Part shown: in pieces, positions 34,491-47,605 of the stretch
Position numbering within the stretch: position 1 is the stretch's first letter
How the letters are laid out: every line of letters begins with the position of its first letter
Assembly: GCA_016946835.1 (NCBI GenBank)
Contig: JACVTC010000184.1
Span: 188,001 to 252,000, forward strand
Source of the DNA: Neocallimastix lanati (nom. inval.)
Taxonomy: Eukaryota; Neocallimastigomycota; Neocallimastigomycetes; Neocallimastigales; Neocallimastigaceae
Length of the DNA: 64,000 bases
Direction of reading: 5' to 3'
The notes under the pieces: generated by a model
Told to the model about the DNA's origin: nothing
Database searches by the model: none
Seen by the model: only the letters and a program-made list of their open reading frames with translations
Made by a program: the position numbers and the translations under genes

Positions 34491-35739
34491 TTTTTTTAAT
34501 ACATCGATTATAATATTCATATAGAAAAAAAATTTTTTTTGGTTAAAAAAGAAAATAAGCTAAATTAAATGTAACCATAAAAGTAAAATAATACAGTATT
34601 AATTTAAAAATTATACAAAAAAGGAAAATTGGAAAAGTTCCTTTCTAATAAAATAAAACCTAAACCATATATTAATAATATATGGGCATACACAAGATTT
34701 CTATATAATTAATTCAAATAACTATAATAGAATTTATATGAATTCTTTTTTTCTATTTTTAATATGAAATAATCCTCAAAACATAACAAAAAATAATTAA
34801 AACAAAAATATTATCTATACAAAAAAAATTTAAACAATTAAATATAAAGAAAATATTAAAAAATAAAGAAAATATAATTATATTATATTTTATTTTTATA
34901 TATATTATTAAAATTGTAATATAAAATATTAATATAAAATATAAATACTATATTATATTGTACTATATTATATTATTTGTTTAGTATTACTTTATTGATT
35001 AATAGATTATAATAATAATATTTTATAGAATTATTGGATATATACTTGATACATTCTGTAGAATATTAGTAATATTTAATAGAAAGAGGATATTTAATAA
35101 TACCAGACTAATATATAGCATCTTTCATGCATACAATACCTGTATTTATATACAATCTACGATGAAAGTAATTGTTTATATACGCTCTACATACATATAT
35201 GTATATAAAATATAGATTTAAGAAGTATAATATGTATGATATTTATATAACTAAATATTTAACTATATTTAAAAAAAAAAAAAAAAAAAGCATTTATTGA
35301 ATCCTAATTATGAATAATAAATTTTAAAGTAAAAAAACAATTATTAATTCCATTCTTGAATTAGGAAGTGTTGATTAATATTATAGATATGGAAAGAAGA
35401 ATTAATGTATTTTATTAATCATACTTTCAAAATATATATATATTATGTTGGTTAGAATGTGATGAATTTTACAAAGTTGAGCATTGCTTAAAGTTACAAT
35501 CTACATTAATAAAAAAATAAAACAAAAAATATATGAATAAAAAAAGTTATTTATCTATTTACTTTATTTATTTCTTTTTATTCAAATGTAATATGTCATA
35601 ATGAAAAAAATAAAATTTAGCAAAAACCAACTTGGCAAAATGTAACTCTACCATTAATGTTTAAGTATTGAATTTGAAATTAACTTTAATATTCAATTAC
35701 TATTAATTAATTAATATTTAAATATCTTATTTTATTTTT

Positions 35740-37034
35740 ATATAATTTTATTTTATTTTATTTTATTTTATTTTATTTTATTTTATTCAATCTGTACTTT
35801 ATATTCATATTTCTACTATTTATTTTATTTTATTTTATTCAATCTGTACTTTATATTTATATTTCTACTGTTTATTCTATTTTATTTTATTCAATCTGTA
35901 CTTTATATTTATATTTCTACTATTTATTTTATTTTATTTTATTCAATCTGTACTTTATATTCATATTTCTACCATTTATTTTATTTTATTTTATTCAATC
36001 TGTACTTTATATTCATATTTCTACTATTTATTTTATTTTAATTTAATTTATTTTATTTTATTTTATTTTATTTTATTTTATTTTATTTTATTCAATCTGT
36101 ACTATATATTCATATTCTACTATTTATTTTATTTTATTTTATTTTATTTTATTTTATTTTATTTTATTCAATCTGTACTATATATTCATATTCTACTATT
36201 TATTTTATTTTATTTTATTTTATTTTATTTTATTTTATTTTATTCAATCTGTACTATATATTCATATTCTACTATTTATTTTATTTTATTTTATTTTATT
36301 TTATTTTATTTTATTTTATTTTATTCAATCTGTACTATATATTCATATTCTACTATTTATTTTATTTTATTTTATTTTATTTTATTTTATTTTATTTTAT
36401 TCAATCTGTACTATATATTCATATTCTACTATTTATTTTATTTTATTTTATTTTATTTTATTTTATTTTATTTTATTCAATCTGTACTATATATTCATAT
36501 TCTACTAATTATTTTATTTTATTTTATTTTATTTTATTTTATTTTATTTTATTTTATTTTATTTTATTTTATTTTATTTTATTTTATTCTATTTTATTTT
36601 ATTTTATTTTATTTTATTTTATTTTATTTTATTTTATTTTATTTTATTTTATTCAATCTGTACTTTATATTCATATTTCTACTATTTATTTTATTTTATT
36701 TTATTCAATCTGTACTATATATTCATATTCTACTATTTATTTTATTTTATTTTATTTATTTTATTTTATTTTATTTTATTTTATTTTATTTTATTTTATT
36801 TTATTTTATTTTATTTTATTTTATTTTATTTTATTTTATTTTATTTTATTTTATTTTATTTTATTTTATTTTATTTTATTTTATTTTATTTTATTTTATT
36901 TTATTTTATTTTATTTTATTTTATTTTATTTTATTTTATTTTATTTTATTTTATTTTATTTTATTTTATTTTATTTTATTTTATTTTATTTTATTTTATT
37001 TTATTTTATTTTATTTTATTTTATTTTATTTTAT
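35740..37034 (+). repeat. Satellite array 1: (TTTTA)n with 13 CAATCTGTACT boxes
   Basis: A pentamer (TTTTA)n array is punctuated by a conserved box of about 31 bp, CAATCTGTACT(T/A)TATATTCAT then ATT(T)CTACTATT, always in the same orientation. I count 13 boxes, the first at 35788 and the last near 36706. Early boxes have ACTTTATATT and TTTCTACT; later ones ACTATATATT and TTCTACT, so there are two subfamilies. Spacing varies by multiples of five. The last 300 bp (36735-37034) is pure (TTTTA)n. Confidence 0.95.
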
Positions 37035-37383
37035 TTTTATTAATACTTTACTCTTTTATATTACTTTACTACTTATTTTATTTTATTTTTTTTTTTTTTA
37101 TTTTAAATTATTTCATTTTATTCAAACTATACTTCATATTTATATATCAACTATTACTTTATTTTATTTTATTCTATTTATTTTTGAAAAAAAAAAAAAT
37201 AAATAAAAATAAAAATATATATCAACTATCATTATATTTTATTTTATTCTATTTGTTTTTGAAAGAAAAAAAAAAAATAAAAAATAAAAAATAAAAAATA
37301 AAGCTTTACCTCCAATATACCTATATAAATATAAAGATATTTCCTTTTTTTTCAATTGGAGGATTGTATTTATATTTTAAAGG

Positions 37384-37633
37384 TGGCGCATTACATAAAA
37401 GACGTATCTGGACAAAAATAAATGATTTTATATTTTATATTTTATATTTTATATTTTATATTTTATATTTTATATTTTATATTTTATATTTTATATTTTA
37501 TATTTTATATTTTATATTTTATATTTTATATTTTATATTTTATATTTTATATTTATATTTTATATTTTTTATTATTCATTTGATTTAAACATTTTTTTTA
37601 TTCATGACAAATTCAATTTTAAGTAATGCGCCA
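37384..37633. repeat. Inverted repeat, 17-bp arms (16/17), around a heptamer microsatellite
   Basis: Left arm TGGCGCATTACATAAAA (37384-37400) matches the reverse complement of 37617-37633 at 16 of 17 positions. Between the arms lies an (ATATTTT)n run (about 37430-37567). The arms contain GGCGCATTAC, the GC-richest motif for kilobases around. No target-site duplication is obvious. It could be a MITE-like insertion or a cruciform-forming site. Open frame 37364-37588 across it is considered spurious. Confidence 0.7.
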
Positions 37634-37951
37634 TGTGACAAATGAATCACCTTCCTTTTCAGGCAGTGAAGAAATTATTTAATTTTAGCCACTTTGAAAA
37701 AAATATAATAATTATAATTATTAATACAAAGTATTTTTCTTTCTTTTTTTAATAGTTATATATTGTTTATTTAGTCTCTTTATCTGTATGAAGTATTTAA
37801 ATTAATAATTAAATTATTTAAATATATAAGTATCAATTAAAATTGAAAATGTAAATTTCTTTTTTTCTTTTTTTTTTTCTTAACTTTTATTTAATATATT
37901 CTAATTGTAAAATGGTAATAATGAAATAATTCTTCACATAAATACTAATTG

Positions 37952-37984
<33 letters not shown>

Positions 37985-38895
37985 TTCTATTATTCTTATC
38001 ATAATCAATAATGTATGTATAATACTATGTGATATTAATTACTTATGAGTGTTAGTCATATATATATAATTAGACTATATTCAAAGTAAATAATAATTAT
38101 TATTTATAATACTATTATGCTTAGACGAAAAAATATATTATCATGTTCAAAAATTAAATTATTCCAAAATATTATTAAAAAATATATATATATATATATG
38201 AATATATTTAGAAACAATTACATCATTTTTTTTTTAATTATAAAAAATGTACATACTATATTATGAAGAAAAAAAAAGTTTATAATCCAATATATACTTT
38301 TTTTTAATCATTATTTTTTTCTTAATACTAATATAATAAAATGTAGATTGTGTTACATATTTATTATAAATATTATTAATTATTATCATTTATTATTTAT
38401 ATATATTTTTATTTATTTAATATGGTTTAATGATATTATTTAAAAATAATAGGGAAATAAAAATTTTTTTTGTATAAAACTATACATGTATTTTTTAAAA
38501 AAATAAAATTAAAAATAAAAATTTTATTATTTAAATTAATAAAACTACAATAATAATAGCTTCGAAATAGTAAGAATATATTCATATAAGTATATTACAA
38601 ATTTCTTGTAACAAATTAACATAATTTATAAATTAAATAGCTGGCATTAATAGCTTTTCTATTATCCTAATATTCTTTTTTTTTTATTATTATTATTAAT
38701 ACTACAATAAGTACTAACATTAAAAAATAATCAAATCACAATTAAAAATAAAAACATACCAAAATATGGTCAAAATAGCATGTTGGACCAGTACTTACAT
38801 TAATAAATTTTTATTAATATTAAAATTAAATATATATATATAAAGTAATAAATGGTATTCGAAATTATATATATATTTTTATTAATTGTTAATAG

Positions 38896-38928
<33 letters not shown>

Positions 38929-38929
38929 T
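37634..38929. other. AT-rich spacer between the two satellite arrays
   Basis: No gene is seen. A poly-A run lies at 37952-37982 and there are scattered TATATA runs. Confidence 0.55.
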
Positions 38930-38967
38930 ACTTATTTATTTATTTATTTATCTATTTATTTATCTAT

Positions 38968-39006
<39 letters not shown>

Positions 39007-40085
39007 TTTTATTTTATTTTATTTTATTTTATTCAATCTGTACTATATATTCATATTCTACTATTTATTTTATTTTATTTTATTCAATCTGTACTATATA
39101 TTCATATTCTACTATTTATTTTATTTTATTTTATTTTATTTTATTTATTCTACTATTTATTTTATTTTATTTTATTCAATCTGTACTATATATTCATATT
39201 CTACTATTTATTTTATTTTATTTTATTTTATTTTATTTTATTTTATTTTATTTTATTTTATTTTATTTTATTTTATTTTATTTTATTTTATTTTATTTTA
39301 TTTTATTTTATTTTATTTTATTTTATTTTATTTTATTTTATTTTATTTTATTTTATTTTATTTTATTTTATTTTATTTTATTTTATTTTATTTTATTTTA
39401 TTTTATTTTATTTTATTTTATTTTATTTTATTTTATTTTATTTTATTTTATTTTATTTTATTTTATTTTATTTTATTTTATTTTATTTTATTTTATTTTA
39501 TTTTATTTTATTTTATTTTATTTTATTTTATTTTATTTTATTTTATTTTATTTTATTTTATTTTATTTTATTTTATTTTATTTTATTTTATTTTATTTTA
39601 TTTTATTTTATTTTATTTTATTTTATTTTATTTTATTTTATTTTATTTTATTTTATTTTATTTTATTTTATTTTATTCAATCTGTACTATATATTCATAT
39701 TCTATTTATTTTATTTTATTTTATTTTATTTTATTTTATTTTATTTTATTTTATTTATTATTTATTTATTTTATTTTATTTTATTTTATTTTATTTTATT
39801 TTATTTTATTTTATTTTATTTTATTTTATTTTATTTTATTTTATTTTATTTTATTTTATTTTATTTTATTTTATTTTATTTTATTTTATTTTATTTTATT
39901 TTATTTTATTTTATTTTATTTTATTTTATTTTATTTTATTTTATTTTATTCAATCTGTACTATATATTCATATTCTACTATTTATTTTATTTTATTTTAT
40001 TTTATTTTATTTTATTTTATTTTATTTTATTTTGTTTTGTTTTGTTTTGTTTTGTTTTGTTTTGTTTTGTTTTGTTTTATTTTAT
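38930..40085 (+). repeat. Satellite array 2: (TTTA)n, (TTTTA)n, (TTTTG)n with five CAATCTGTACT boxes
   Basis: Starts with (TTTA)n (38930-39008), then (TTTTA)n with the same box as array 1 at about 39033, 39085, 39177, 39678 and 39951, plus a partial box near 39148. The boxes belong to the later subfamily (ACTATATATT...TTCTACT). A pure (TTTTA)n block of about 460 bp runs from 39214 to 39676. A (TTTTG)n variant block lies at 40033-40077. The long Phe/Ile/Leu/Tyr reading frames through this array are an artefact of a stop-free pentamer. Confidence 0.95.
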
Positions 40086-40797
40086 TTTATTTTTATTTTT
40101 ATTTATACTTTATTTTTTTATATTACTTCATTATTTGTTTAATTTTATTTTATTTTTTAATTTCTTTTGAAAATACATCATTTAAAGATTAGTATATATA
40201 AGTAAATAACTTCAAATTGAATTTAATAAATGTCTTATAATAAAGTAATTATAATAATTACTTATCAAGTGAGGCATATATAATAATGATAATTAAAACT
40301 TTATTCGTTTGTTTTTATTATTAATATATTATTATAATCATATAAATTATATATTTAAATATATTTTCAATTATATCATTCTTTCAATACATTAAATGAA
40401 TATTTTCATTGTTTTCATATAAACTATTTAAAAGAGGCTTATAAAAATAAAAATTTTTGAAACTGTATTCATAAACTATATAAACTAAATATTATTATAA
40501 CATATACTATTTATATATATAAACTATTTAATATTTAAAATTATAATAGAAGTTATAATTAAATAAAAATACTAATTAAATGTTATTTAAGTTGTAAATT
40601 AAAAATATTAATTTTCTACCATCCCCCTTAATAGAATATTATAAAGTCTTTGTTTACTGAGAAAATTTGCCTTTTTTAAATATTTTTGTATCCTTACTAA
40701 TTTTCTAATAATTCTTATGTATCTATCGTAGTGTAACCTAAATTTTCACAACTAAATCAGATTCGAATTCCAAATGTATGTACATTGAAATTAAATT
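40086..40797. other. AT-rich spacer; possible 3' end of a minus-strand retroelement
   Basis: Mostly AT-rich. Plus-strand ATCCCCCTT at 40621-40629 is AAGGGGGAT on the minus strand, a polypurine-tract-like motif lying downstream of the decayed gag at 40798-42385. Sequence at 40630-40797 is less AT-rich than its surroundings and may be further decayed element sequence. No LTR was identified. Confidence 0.4.
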
Positions 40798-42385
40798 TCA
40801 AATTTTGCACATTCGTACTTCTGTTTTTTGATCAATTTTTGACGAATTTTTATTATTAAAAAAATTTTTTTCTAAAAAAAATATTTTCATCATATTTTTA
40901 TAATTTTCTCTAGTATTTTCGCCTAAATTTTTTTTTATTACATTTTTGTTAATTTTATTTCTTGGACTATTATAATCGACATTTAAAATATTGCTCAAAT
41001 TGTTATTCTTCACATCAATGTAATTAATATTTTCAACTTTATCGGGAGGTTTACTGTCGTAATAACACAATTTATCATGAATATCGTATCTTCAATTACT
41101 AAAGTGTTTCAAATTATTTTCATTACTGCTGTCATTATTTTCAGAATTATAGTCGATAAGCTTACTCATATTTAAAATATTGTTATATTTTCATATATTT
41201 TTGATGATTTTCATAATGAGTAGTATTAAAATTCATAACAAGTAAATAATCTATTATAATTTTTTGGAGAGTTGTTCTTTTGCTTGACTTCATTCAAGCT
41301 TTCTAATAATTTATTCAATTTGCTTTATTTATTTTATCTAGATAAATATATAATTGTTTGTATCATAATTGATTTGTCTAATATCGTCTACTGTGTCAAA
41401 TTCTAAATATTGGTTTTCATGATTATCATCTGAAGTAGTATTTATTTCACATAAATTTATTTCCTTGATATTATTTTCAGGCTCAACTAAATTTATTTCT
41501 TTTATTTCAATTATACAACTTTCACTATCCGAATCACCATCGTAACATAATACAATATTATTTATTTCATCTACATAAATATTTAATTCTCTGAATTGTT
41601 CAGCTATATGTCTTTTGTTGTTATGAGGATTTTTGTTATTAAAGGGGGAGTCATAAACTAAATAATCTTCACTATCGCATAAATAACAACTTTTTTTTTC
41701 CTATTATCGATTCTTCTTTCATTATTGTATCTTTCACAAATATCATCTTGATCCTAGTTTTTAAAATTACTGATTTTGTCCTTATTTTTCGTTCTTATTT
41801 TTTCCTTATAGATATATGATTTTTCTTCCTCTTTTTTTTTTCTTTTTTTTTTCTTTTTTTTTTCTTTTTTTCTGAGATAGAGATTCTATGATTTCTAATC
41901 TGTTTTTTCATATCTTCTAATATTTTATTGACATCGTCAGATATACTGTATTTTATTTCCAAGAAATTTAATCATTTCTCTGTTATCCCTTTAAACAAGT
42001 TTATCACTTTCAGCCCTCATATTTTATATTTTTTAATCTTCTGAAAAGTTTTGGCACTTCGCTGAATTCATCTTCATTATATTTGTTCTTGAGTACCTCT
42101 AATATTAAGTATTCTGAATTTTTCTCTTCCTTTTTATTTCTAATAAAAGATTTTATTTTTCGTATCTACTGATTACCTTAAAAAGCTCAAAACTTTAAAG
42201 TTGCACATTTTACGTTACTTAATTTTTCTTTCACTTTCCTTAGATAAGGTAGCCTTTATCTCTTTATTTTTGGTTGTATATTTCTCCTTTACTTCTTTTA
42301 TGATATCATCTGTGATCTTCTCAGCGCACTCACTTAATCTAGCACCTTGGAATTCTAAGATAAATTCACCGTACCACTTAAGCAT
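40798..42385 (-). pseudogene. Decayed retroelement gag-like gene with a broken zinc knuckle
   Basis: Reading the minus strand from ATG 42385, an open stretch (MLKWYGEFILEFQGARLSEC, then a Lys/Glu-rich helix) stops at TAA after 56 codons. Further pieces follow in shifting frames: an acidic segment near 42110 (SEYLILEVLKNKYNEDEFSE), a Lys-rich stretch near 41850, and at 41695-41340 CYLCDSEDYLVYDSP followed by ~100 Asp/Glu/Asn-rich residues. The Cys-rich motif has the exact CCHC zinc-knuckle spacing (C-x2-C-x4-H-x4-C) but His is Tyr and the last Cys is Ser. A last piece starts at ATG 41168, meets TGA near 41095 and stays open to 40798. A gag of uncertain retroelement class is the best reading; other zinc-knuckle proteins are possible. 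Confidence 0.5.
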
Positions 42386-42916
42386 TTAAATACTAATTCC
42401 CTGATTCTAATATGTTTCTTATTTATATACGTATGTATTCAAGTGTCATTAATTGAATATCCTAATTATCCTAAATAACTAAATTACTAAATTTCCTAAT
42501 TGAAAAAGTATTCTAAATTTCTACACAAACTTATAGAGTCAAACGAGACTTTTAATTTGTTAAAATTCTCAAAATTTGGTAAAAAAACAAAACGCTGAGA
42601 TATTTTTAACATAAATTTGTATCTTATAATATATTAATAAAATATTACAAAAAAAAAAATTTTTTTTATAAAATTATTAACCAAAATTTCCAATGATACT
42701 CCTAATTCTCTAAATTTTGTAATATTTTCATAATAAATATATTTTATAATATATATATATATATAATTATAATTAGTTCATTAAGTAAAATAATTTATAG
42801 AAAAAAAGTTTATATAATAAACATTAAAATTACTTGAATTTCATTTATATAAATATTTTATATAATATTAGATATACATGGCATGCCTATTAGATTATTT
42901 ATAAATAATTATTTAA

Positions 42917-42956
<40 letters not shown>

Positions 42957-44689
42957 GCTACTTTTATTATAAATAATTTTTATTACAATTGATATTAAAA
43001 TTTATAAATTGAGAATTTATATTGTAATTAATAATAATTAAATTTTTTTATTTTATCAATATTCATATTATTTATTTATCTTTAATTTAACAATATTGTA
43101 ATAATATTAATAATAAAAGTACCAATAATATTAATATAAAATAAATACTGATGATAAATTTTAAATATATTTATGTTTTTCACTTCTTAAAAAAACTTAA
43201 AAATTATTTCTCATTTAGTTTTAATAATATATTTAAAAAAAAAAAAAAATAGAGTAATATTTAATTATTAAAAATTATTTTTTATATTTTATTTTTAAAA
43301 TAAAATAATATTATCTATTATTTTTATATCTAATAATATTATCTTTATATATTATATTTTTATGTTTATATTAATATTCAACATCTTAATATTATAAAAA
43401 TAAAAACTAATATAAATTATAAATATAAATATTATTATTTGTTTTTATTTTTCTTATCATAAAAAAAATAATAAAAATTAAAAATGGAATTAAATTTATT
43501 TTTTTTTAAGGATATATTTAATAAAAATCATATATTATAGTCAATTGTAATATATGAAGATAAATTAAATTAAATGAAATCTATAATAATTTCTCATTAT
43601 TTTATTTTTAAATTAATAATTTTTAAAGTTTTAAAAAAATATTAAATTTTGATTTTAATATATAAATAATATAATTGAATATTATTAAAATAATATATAT
43701 AATTTAATATATTATTTATATTCATATATATATTTTTTTTTTAGAATCTTAAAATATTTAAAATAATTTATTAGTATAAATATTTCTATATAATAAATAT
43801 AATACTATTTTAAAGGATAGGAGAAAATAATATAGTAAATACTATACAATTTACTATTTATTTTTTATTTCCTTTTTTTTTTTTTTATTTTTTTATTCTT
43901 TTTTCTTTACCAAATTTTTATATAATAACTATTTGGATAATTAATAATATTTAAAATCCATTATAGTTATTAATTAATTTATAGAAATTTCATTCAGTTC
44001 AATGTTGGTATTAATTGAAATTCATTATTTTTAAACTAAAAATTATTGAAATTTTACAACAGAGAATCAATTTAAATAGAAAATGCTTATAACGTATGAT
44101 TTATATTTACCTTATTAATTTTGAATTATATATTATCTTTTAGAAATTGAAATATTTCAATTCTACATATAATATTCAAATTATAGAAAACTCTTTTTTA
44201 CTTAAGATAATATGAAATTATGAAAAATATTATTCAATTTTGATAATTAAAGAATAATTAATATTACGTAATATATAACAACAATTAAACAATAAAAAGT
44301 TTAACAATAAAATTTAATATTTATAAACTTTTTTTATTATATATATATATATACAAAACTTCATATATACTATAAATTTTGTTATTTATTTTTTTTTTCA
44401 TATATTTTTATCATTATTAATAAGAAACAGTATAATCTTATTTTTTTTTAATTTTATATTGTATATATATATATATAAAGTTTAAATATATATTTATTAA
44501 CATAATAACTCATTAACATAGAATAAAAAAAGTTTAACAAATTTATAATTTTTTTTTTTTTGTTTTTTTTGTTTTTTTTGTTATTAGTTTAATTAGTAAA
44601 AGTTTAATATATATATATTTTTTTATTTTGTTATTAGATTAATCAATAAAATTTAAATAACATTTCAGAAATAACAAAATAATAACAAA
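42386..44689. other. AT-rich spacer upstream of an F-box gene
   Basis: No gene is seen. The first ~220 bp are a little GC-richer and may be leader sequence of the decayed retroelement. A poly-T/poly-A pair at about 42918-42955 can fold into a long hairpin. The last ~150 bp have AT runs and short T runs, the presumed promoter of the F-box gene at 44690. Confidence 0.5.
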
Positions 44690-46459
44690 ATGAATATTGA
44701 TTCTATTCAATCGACATCAAACCGAAAACAAGGTTTTAGTAAAGTAAAGAAAATTTTAAAAACATTTTTATTAAGGAAATCAAATTCCAAGAAAAATGTT
44801 GTCAATGTTGATTTAGTCAATAATGATTTAGTCAATGAAAAAAATAAAAATTCAAAAAAAAATAATTTAGGTACAAATAAAAATTCCAGTGTTTATAGTC
44901 AAAATTTACATTCAAATAATAATAATACACTTTGTAAATCTGATAAACCTGTTACAAATAATAATGATATATTTAGTGAAAGTAATTATAGTATTTTAAA
45001 TGAAAATTCAAGTTGTAGTATTGGAACATGGATAACAGAGGATAGAGAAAATTCTATTATAACAGATGAATATAACATTTTTAAAGAGAACAATAACAAA
45101 AATAATGATAGTTCTAATAATATAATTTCTAATAATATAAATATTGATAGTTCTAATAATATAATTTCTAATAATATAAATATTGATACATATCATGAAG
45201 ATAGTTCAAAATTGCTTCATTCTTCTTCTTCGAGTACTATGTTAAATAATAATGAAAATATAATATCAAAAGATAAATGTAATGTTTTAAGCTCCAGAAG
45301 TAATTTAATTACTAGTAGTAGTAGTAATACTTTATATGTTAAAGATTTTGAAGAAAATTATAAAGCTGATAACGATCACCATGGTTTTATCGATATCAAT
45401 CCAGATAATTATTTTAATAAATCTTTTTCATCAAGTGAATCTGTTTCTACACCTTCTACTATTTCATTAGGTTCGATGTATTTAGGTGAATCTAAATCAA
45501 ATAAAATTAGTATTAATAAAATTGAAGATTCATCATTAAAGAACGTCGACCATAAATTAACTACTCCTCCAATCTTATCTTATTTTCCACAAGAAATATT
45601 AATAAAAATTGCGATGTCTTCTGATTTTGATACTATTTTAAATTTAAGTCAAACTTGTCGATTTTTTTATTATGCTTTAAATAATCCATATAACTGGTCT
45701 GATTATTGGAAATATACAAGTGATAAAGTAGAAGGTTTGAATAGTCTTGTCACGAATGTATTTCATGGTGATAAATATATTTTTGGAGAAATTCATGACC
45801 TTAAGGATGATAAATATGTAACAAAAATATCAAAAAATACTAATCATCCTAATAATCAATTTACACCAAGTTATATTTATAAAATGTCCAACAATGATTC
45901 TAATCAACAAAATGAAATACCCATTGAAAAAGTACTCTTTATTGACTCTTTTTCCACTCGTTTTGGATTTTCATATTTGGGTGGTTTACGTATCTATGTA
46001 CCTAATAAATATGGTAATATTATCGTTCATTTTTATGATCGTAAAAAAAGTGAACTTCCTTGTTCTATGGAACATCATACTTTCTATGAAAATAATCAAT
46101 TTAGTCGAGATCTTACCTCCTCTTTATCCAACAAAGAAGATCAAATTCCTCTTGAACTTAAGAATTGTTCTCAATGTGCAGATTATTATTATCAAAAGAA
46201 TGAAGTTGATTATTTAGTTACATGTACTGGTAGACCCATTTCCCATATTTCAGCCATATGGAAATATAATGTTACACCAAACTATACCATTTCATTTGAT
46301 ATTATTAATTCTCGTGCTGAATTAGGCTATGGTAATAGAACTCATGATGCCTTCGTACATACAAATTATTCATTTTTAATAAATGGTAATGAATTATCTC
46401 CAAGAAAAGCTTCCTTATTTAGAAAATTTGTCATAGAATCACCAAAGAAATCATTATAA
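44690..46459 (+). CDS. F-box protein with Ser/Asn-rich N-terminus
   Basis: A single-exon, 589-residue protein from ATG 44690. Residues ~1-295 are Asn/Ser-rich and probably disordered, with a basic start (KVKKILKTFLLRKSNSKK) and two adjacent copies of a SSNNIISNNINID repeat. An F-box lies at ~297-345 (YFPQEILIKIAM...LNLSQTCRFFYYALNNPYNW), the motif that docks onto Skp1 in SCF ubiquitin ligases. The C-terminal ~240 residues look folded, with several aromatic and Gly-rich strands (FGFSYLGGLRIYVPN, YTISFDIINSRAELGYG), and probably form the substrate-recognition part, but no named domain is recognised. The substrate is unknown. It converges with the second F-box gene at 47606-49168. Confidence 0.8.
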   Translation: MNIDSIQSTSNRKQGFSKVKKILKTFLLRKSNSKKNVVNVDLVNNDLVNEKNKNSKKNNLGTNKNSSVYSQNLHSNNNNTLCKSDKPVTNNNDIFSESNYSILNENSSCSIGTWITEDRENSIITDEYNIFKENNNKNNDSSNNIISNNINIDSSNNIISNNINIDTYHEDSSKLLHSSSSSTMLNNNENIISKDKCNVLSSRSNLITSSSSNTLYVKDFEENYKADNDHHGFIDINPDNYFNKSFSSSESVSTPSTISLGSMYLGESKSNKISINKIEDSSLKNVDHKLTTPPILSYFPQEILIKIAMSSDFDTILNLSQTCRFFYYALNNPYNWSDYWKYTSDKVEGLNSLVTNVFHGDKYIFGEIHDLKDDKYVTKISKNTNHPNNQFTPSYIYKMSNNDSNQQNEIPIEKVLFIDSFSTRFGFSYLGGLRIYVPNKYGNIIVHFYDRKKSELPCSMEHHTFYENNQFSRDLTSSLSNKEDQIPLELKNCSQCADYYYQKNEVDYLVTCTGRPISHISAIWKYNVTPNYTISFDIINSRAELGYGNRTHDAFVHTNYSFLINGNELSPRKASLFRKFVIESPKKSL

Positions 46460-46590
46460 TATAGAGGAAATATTCAATAATAAATTTATAAAAAAAAAAA
46501 AAAAAAAGTTTTTTTTTTCCTTATTCTTTTTATTTTTCTTAAATATTTTATATCTTTATTAATTTTATTAATGATAATACAAAGTAAAAA

Positions 46591-46655
<65 letters not shown>

Positions 46656-47471
46656 ATTATTTAAGGAAACCTTTTTTATTTAATTTTATTTGATTTTATT
46701 TGATTTTTTTAAAAATTAAATAAAAATTATTGCGAAATATCTATATAGATTTTTTTTAAAAAATCAAAAAATTACAGTTTAAACAATATAATAGCAAATC
46801 AATTCAATACTATCTTAAACAGTTAACTGCTTTATTAATTTTTAATACATTATCTATTCAATATAATATACGATACTATCTTATTATTTATATAATACTA
46901 ATACTAATATCATATAAATTATTAACGTCTTTAAATATATGTGTATTAGAAAACTTCTTATGTATATATTTACATTTTCATAAAAATGAATTTCATAAAT
47001 AAATAAATAAATAAAACTATAGAAAATAAAATAAAATAAAAATAAAAAATTTTTTAAAAAAAAAAAAAGAAAAATAAAGATTTAAAAAATTATAAAGAAT
47101 TTTAAGTTTTCTTATTATTTGTAAAATGAAATAAATATCAAATATAAGAATTAATATTTAATATATTTAACCAATAGAATTAATTATCTAAATGTATAAA
47201 ATAAGCATGATGTATTTTTTATTTTTATTTTTACTAAACACTTTTATAATAAAATAAATACCAAAATATAATATGAATTGTTAATCATCTGAGTTAAGAT
47301 TAATAGATTATTATTAAATATATATATATTTTTTTGGTAATATAATATTTAAAAATAAGAAAAAAAAAAAAAAAAAAAAAAAAAAAAGAAAAAAAATTTA
47401 AAATTGGCATCAATAATTCTTTTGTTTTATTTTATTTATTTATTTTTTTTTATTATATTTATTTTATTTAA

Positions 47472-47519
<48 letters not shown>

Positions 47520-47605
47520 AATTTACAACCAAAATAGTATTTTCTATTATATTTTATTATATATATTTATTTCGTTTTATTTTTATGTTTTTTTTTTTTT
47601 TTTTT
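46460..47605. other. Spacer between convergent F-box genes
   Basis: Non-coding. Contains the 3' flanks of both genes, a poly-A run of over 50 at about 46598-46651 and another at about 47359-47387, and (TTTA)n near 47487-47516. The open frame at 47404-47643 is Phe/Tyr/Ile low complexity and is not called. Confidence 0.6.

Larger units (their letters stand above)
31546..35739. other. AT-rich spacer upstream of the giant gene
   Basis: No gene is seen in 4.2 kb. Homopolymer runs (poly-T at 31676-31703 and 33838-33865, poly-A near 35273) are frequent. Tandem repeats at 32412-32585 and 34376-34490 are listed separately. The region just above 31546 must hold the promoter of the large gene, but no specific element can be told apart. 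Confidence 0.5.

Noticed and set aside
35448-35510. TGTTGG-type start of a copia-like LTR
   Set aside because: Only a six-base resemblance, with no partner, primer site or coding remnant nearby.
37364-37588. A 74-codon plus-strand frame beginning LYFKGGALHKRRIW
   Set aside because: Mostly the (ATATTTT)n repeat; the non-repetitive start overlaps one arm of the inverted repeat.
38852-40192. Very long open frames of Phe-Ile-Leu-Tyr residues in two frames
   Set aside because: They are translations of the stop-free (TTTTA)n pentamer; both frames are open only because the repeat lacks stops. No domain or composition of a real protein.
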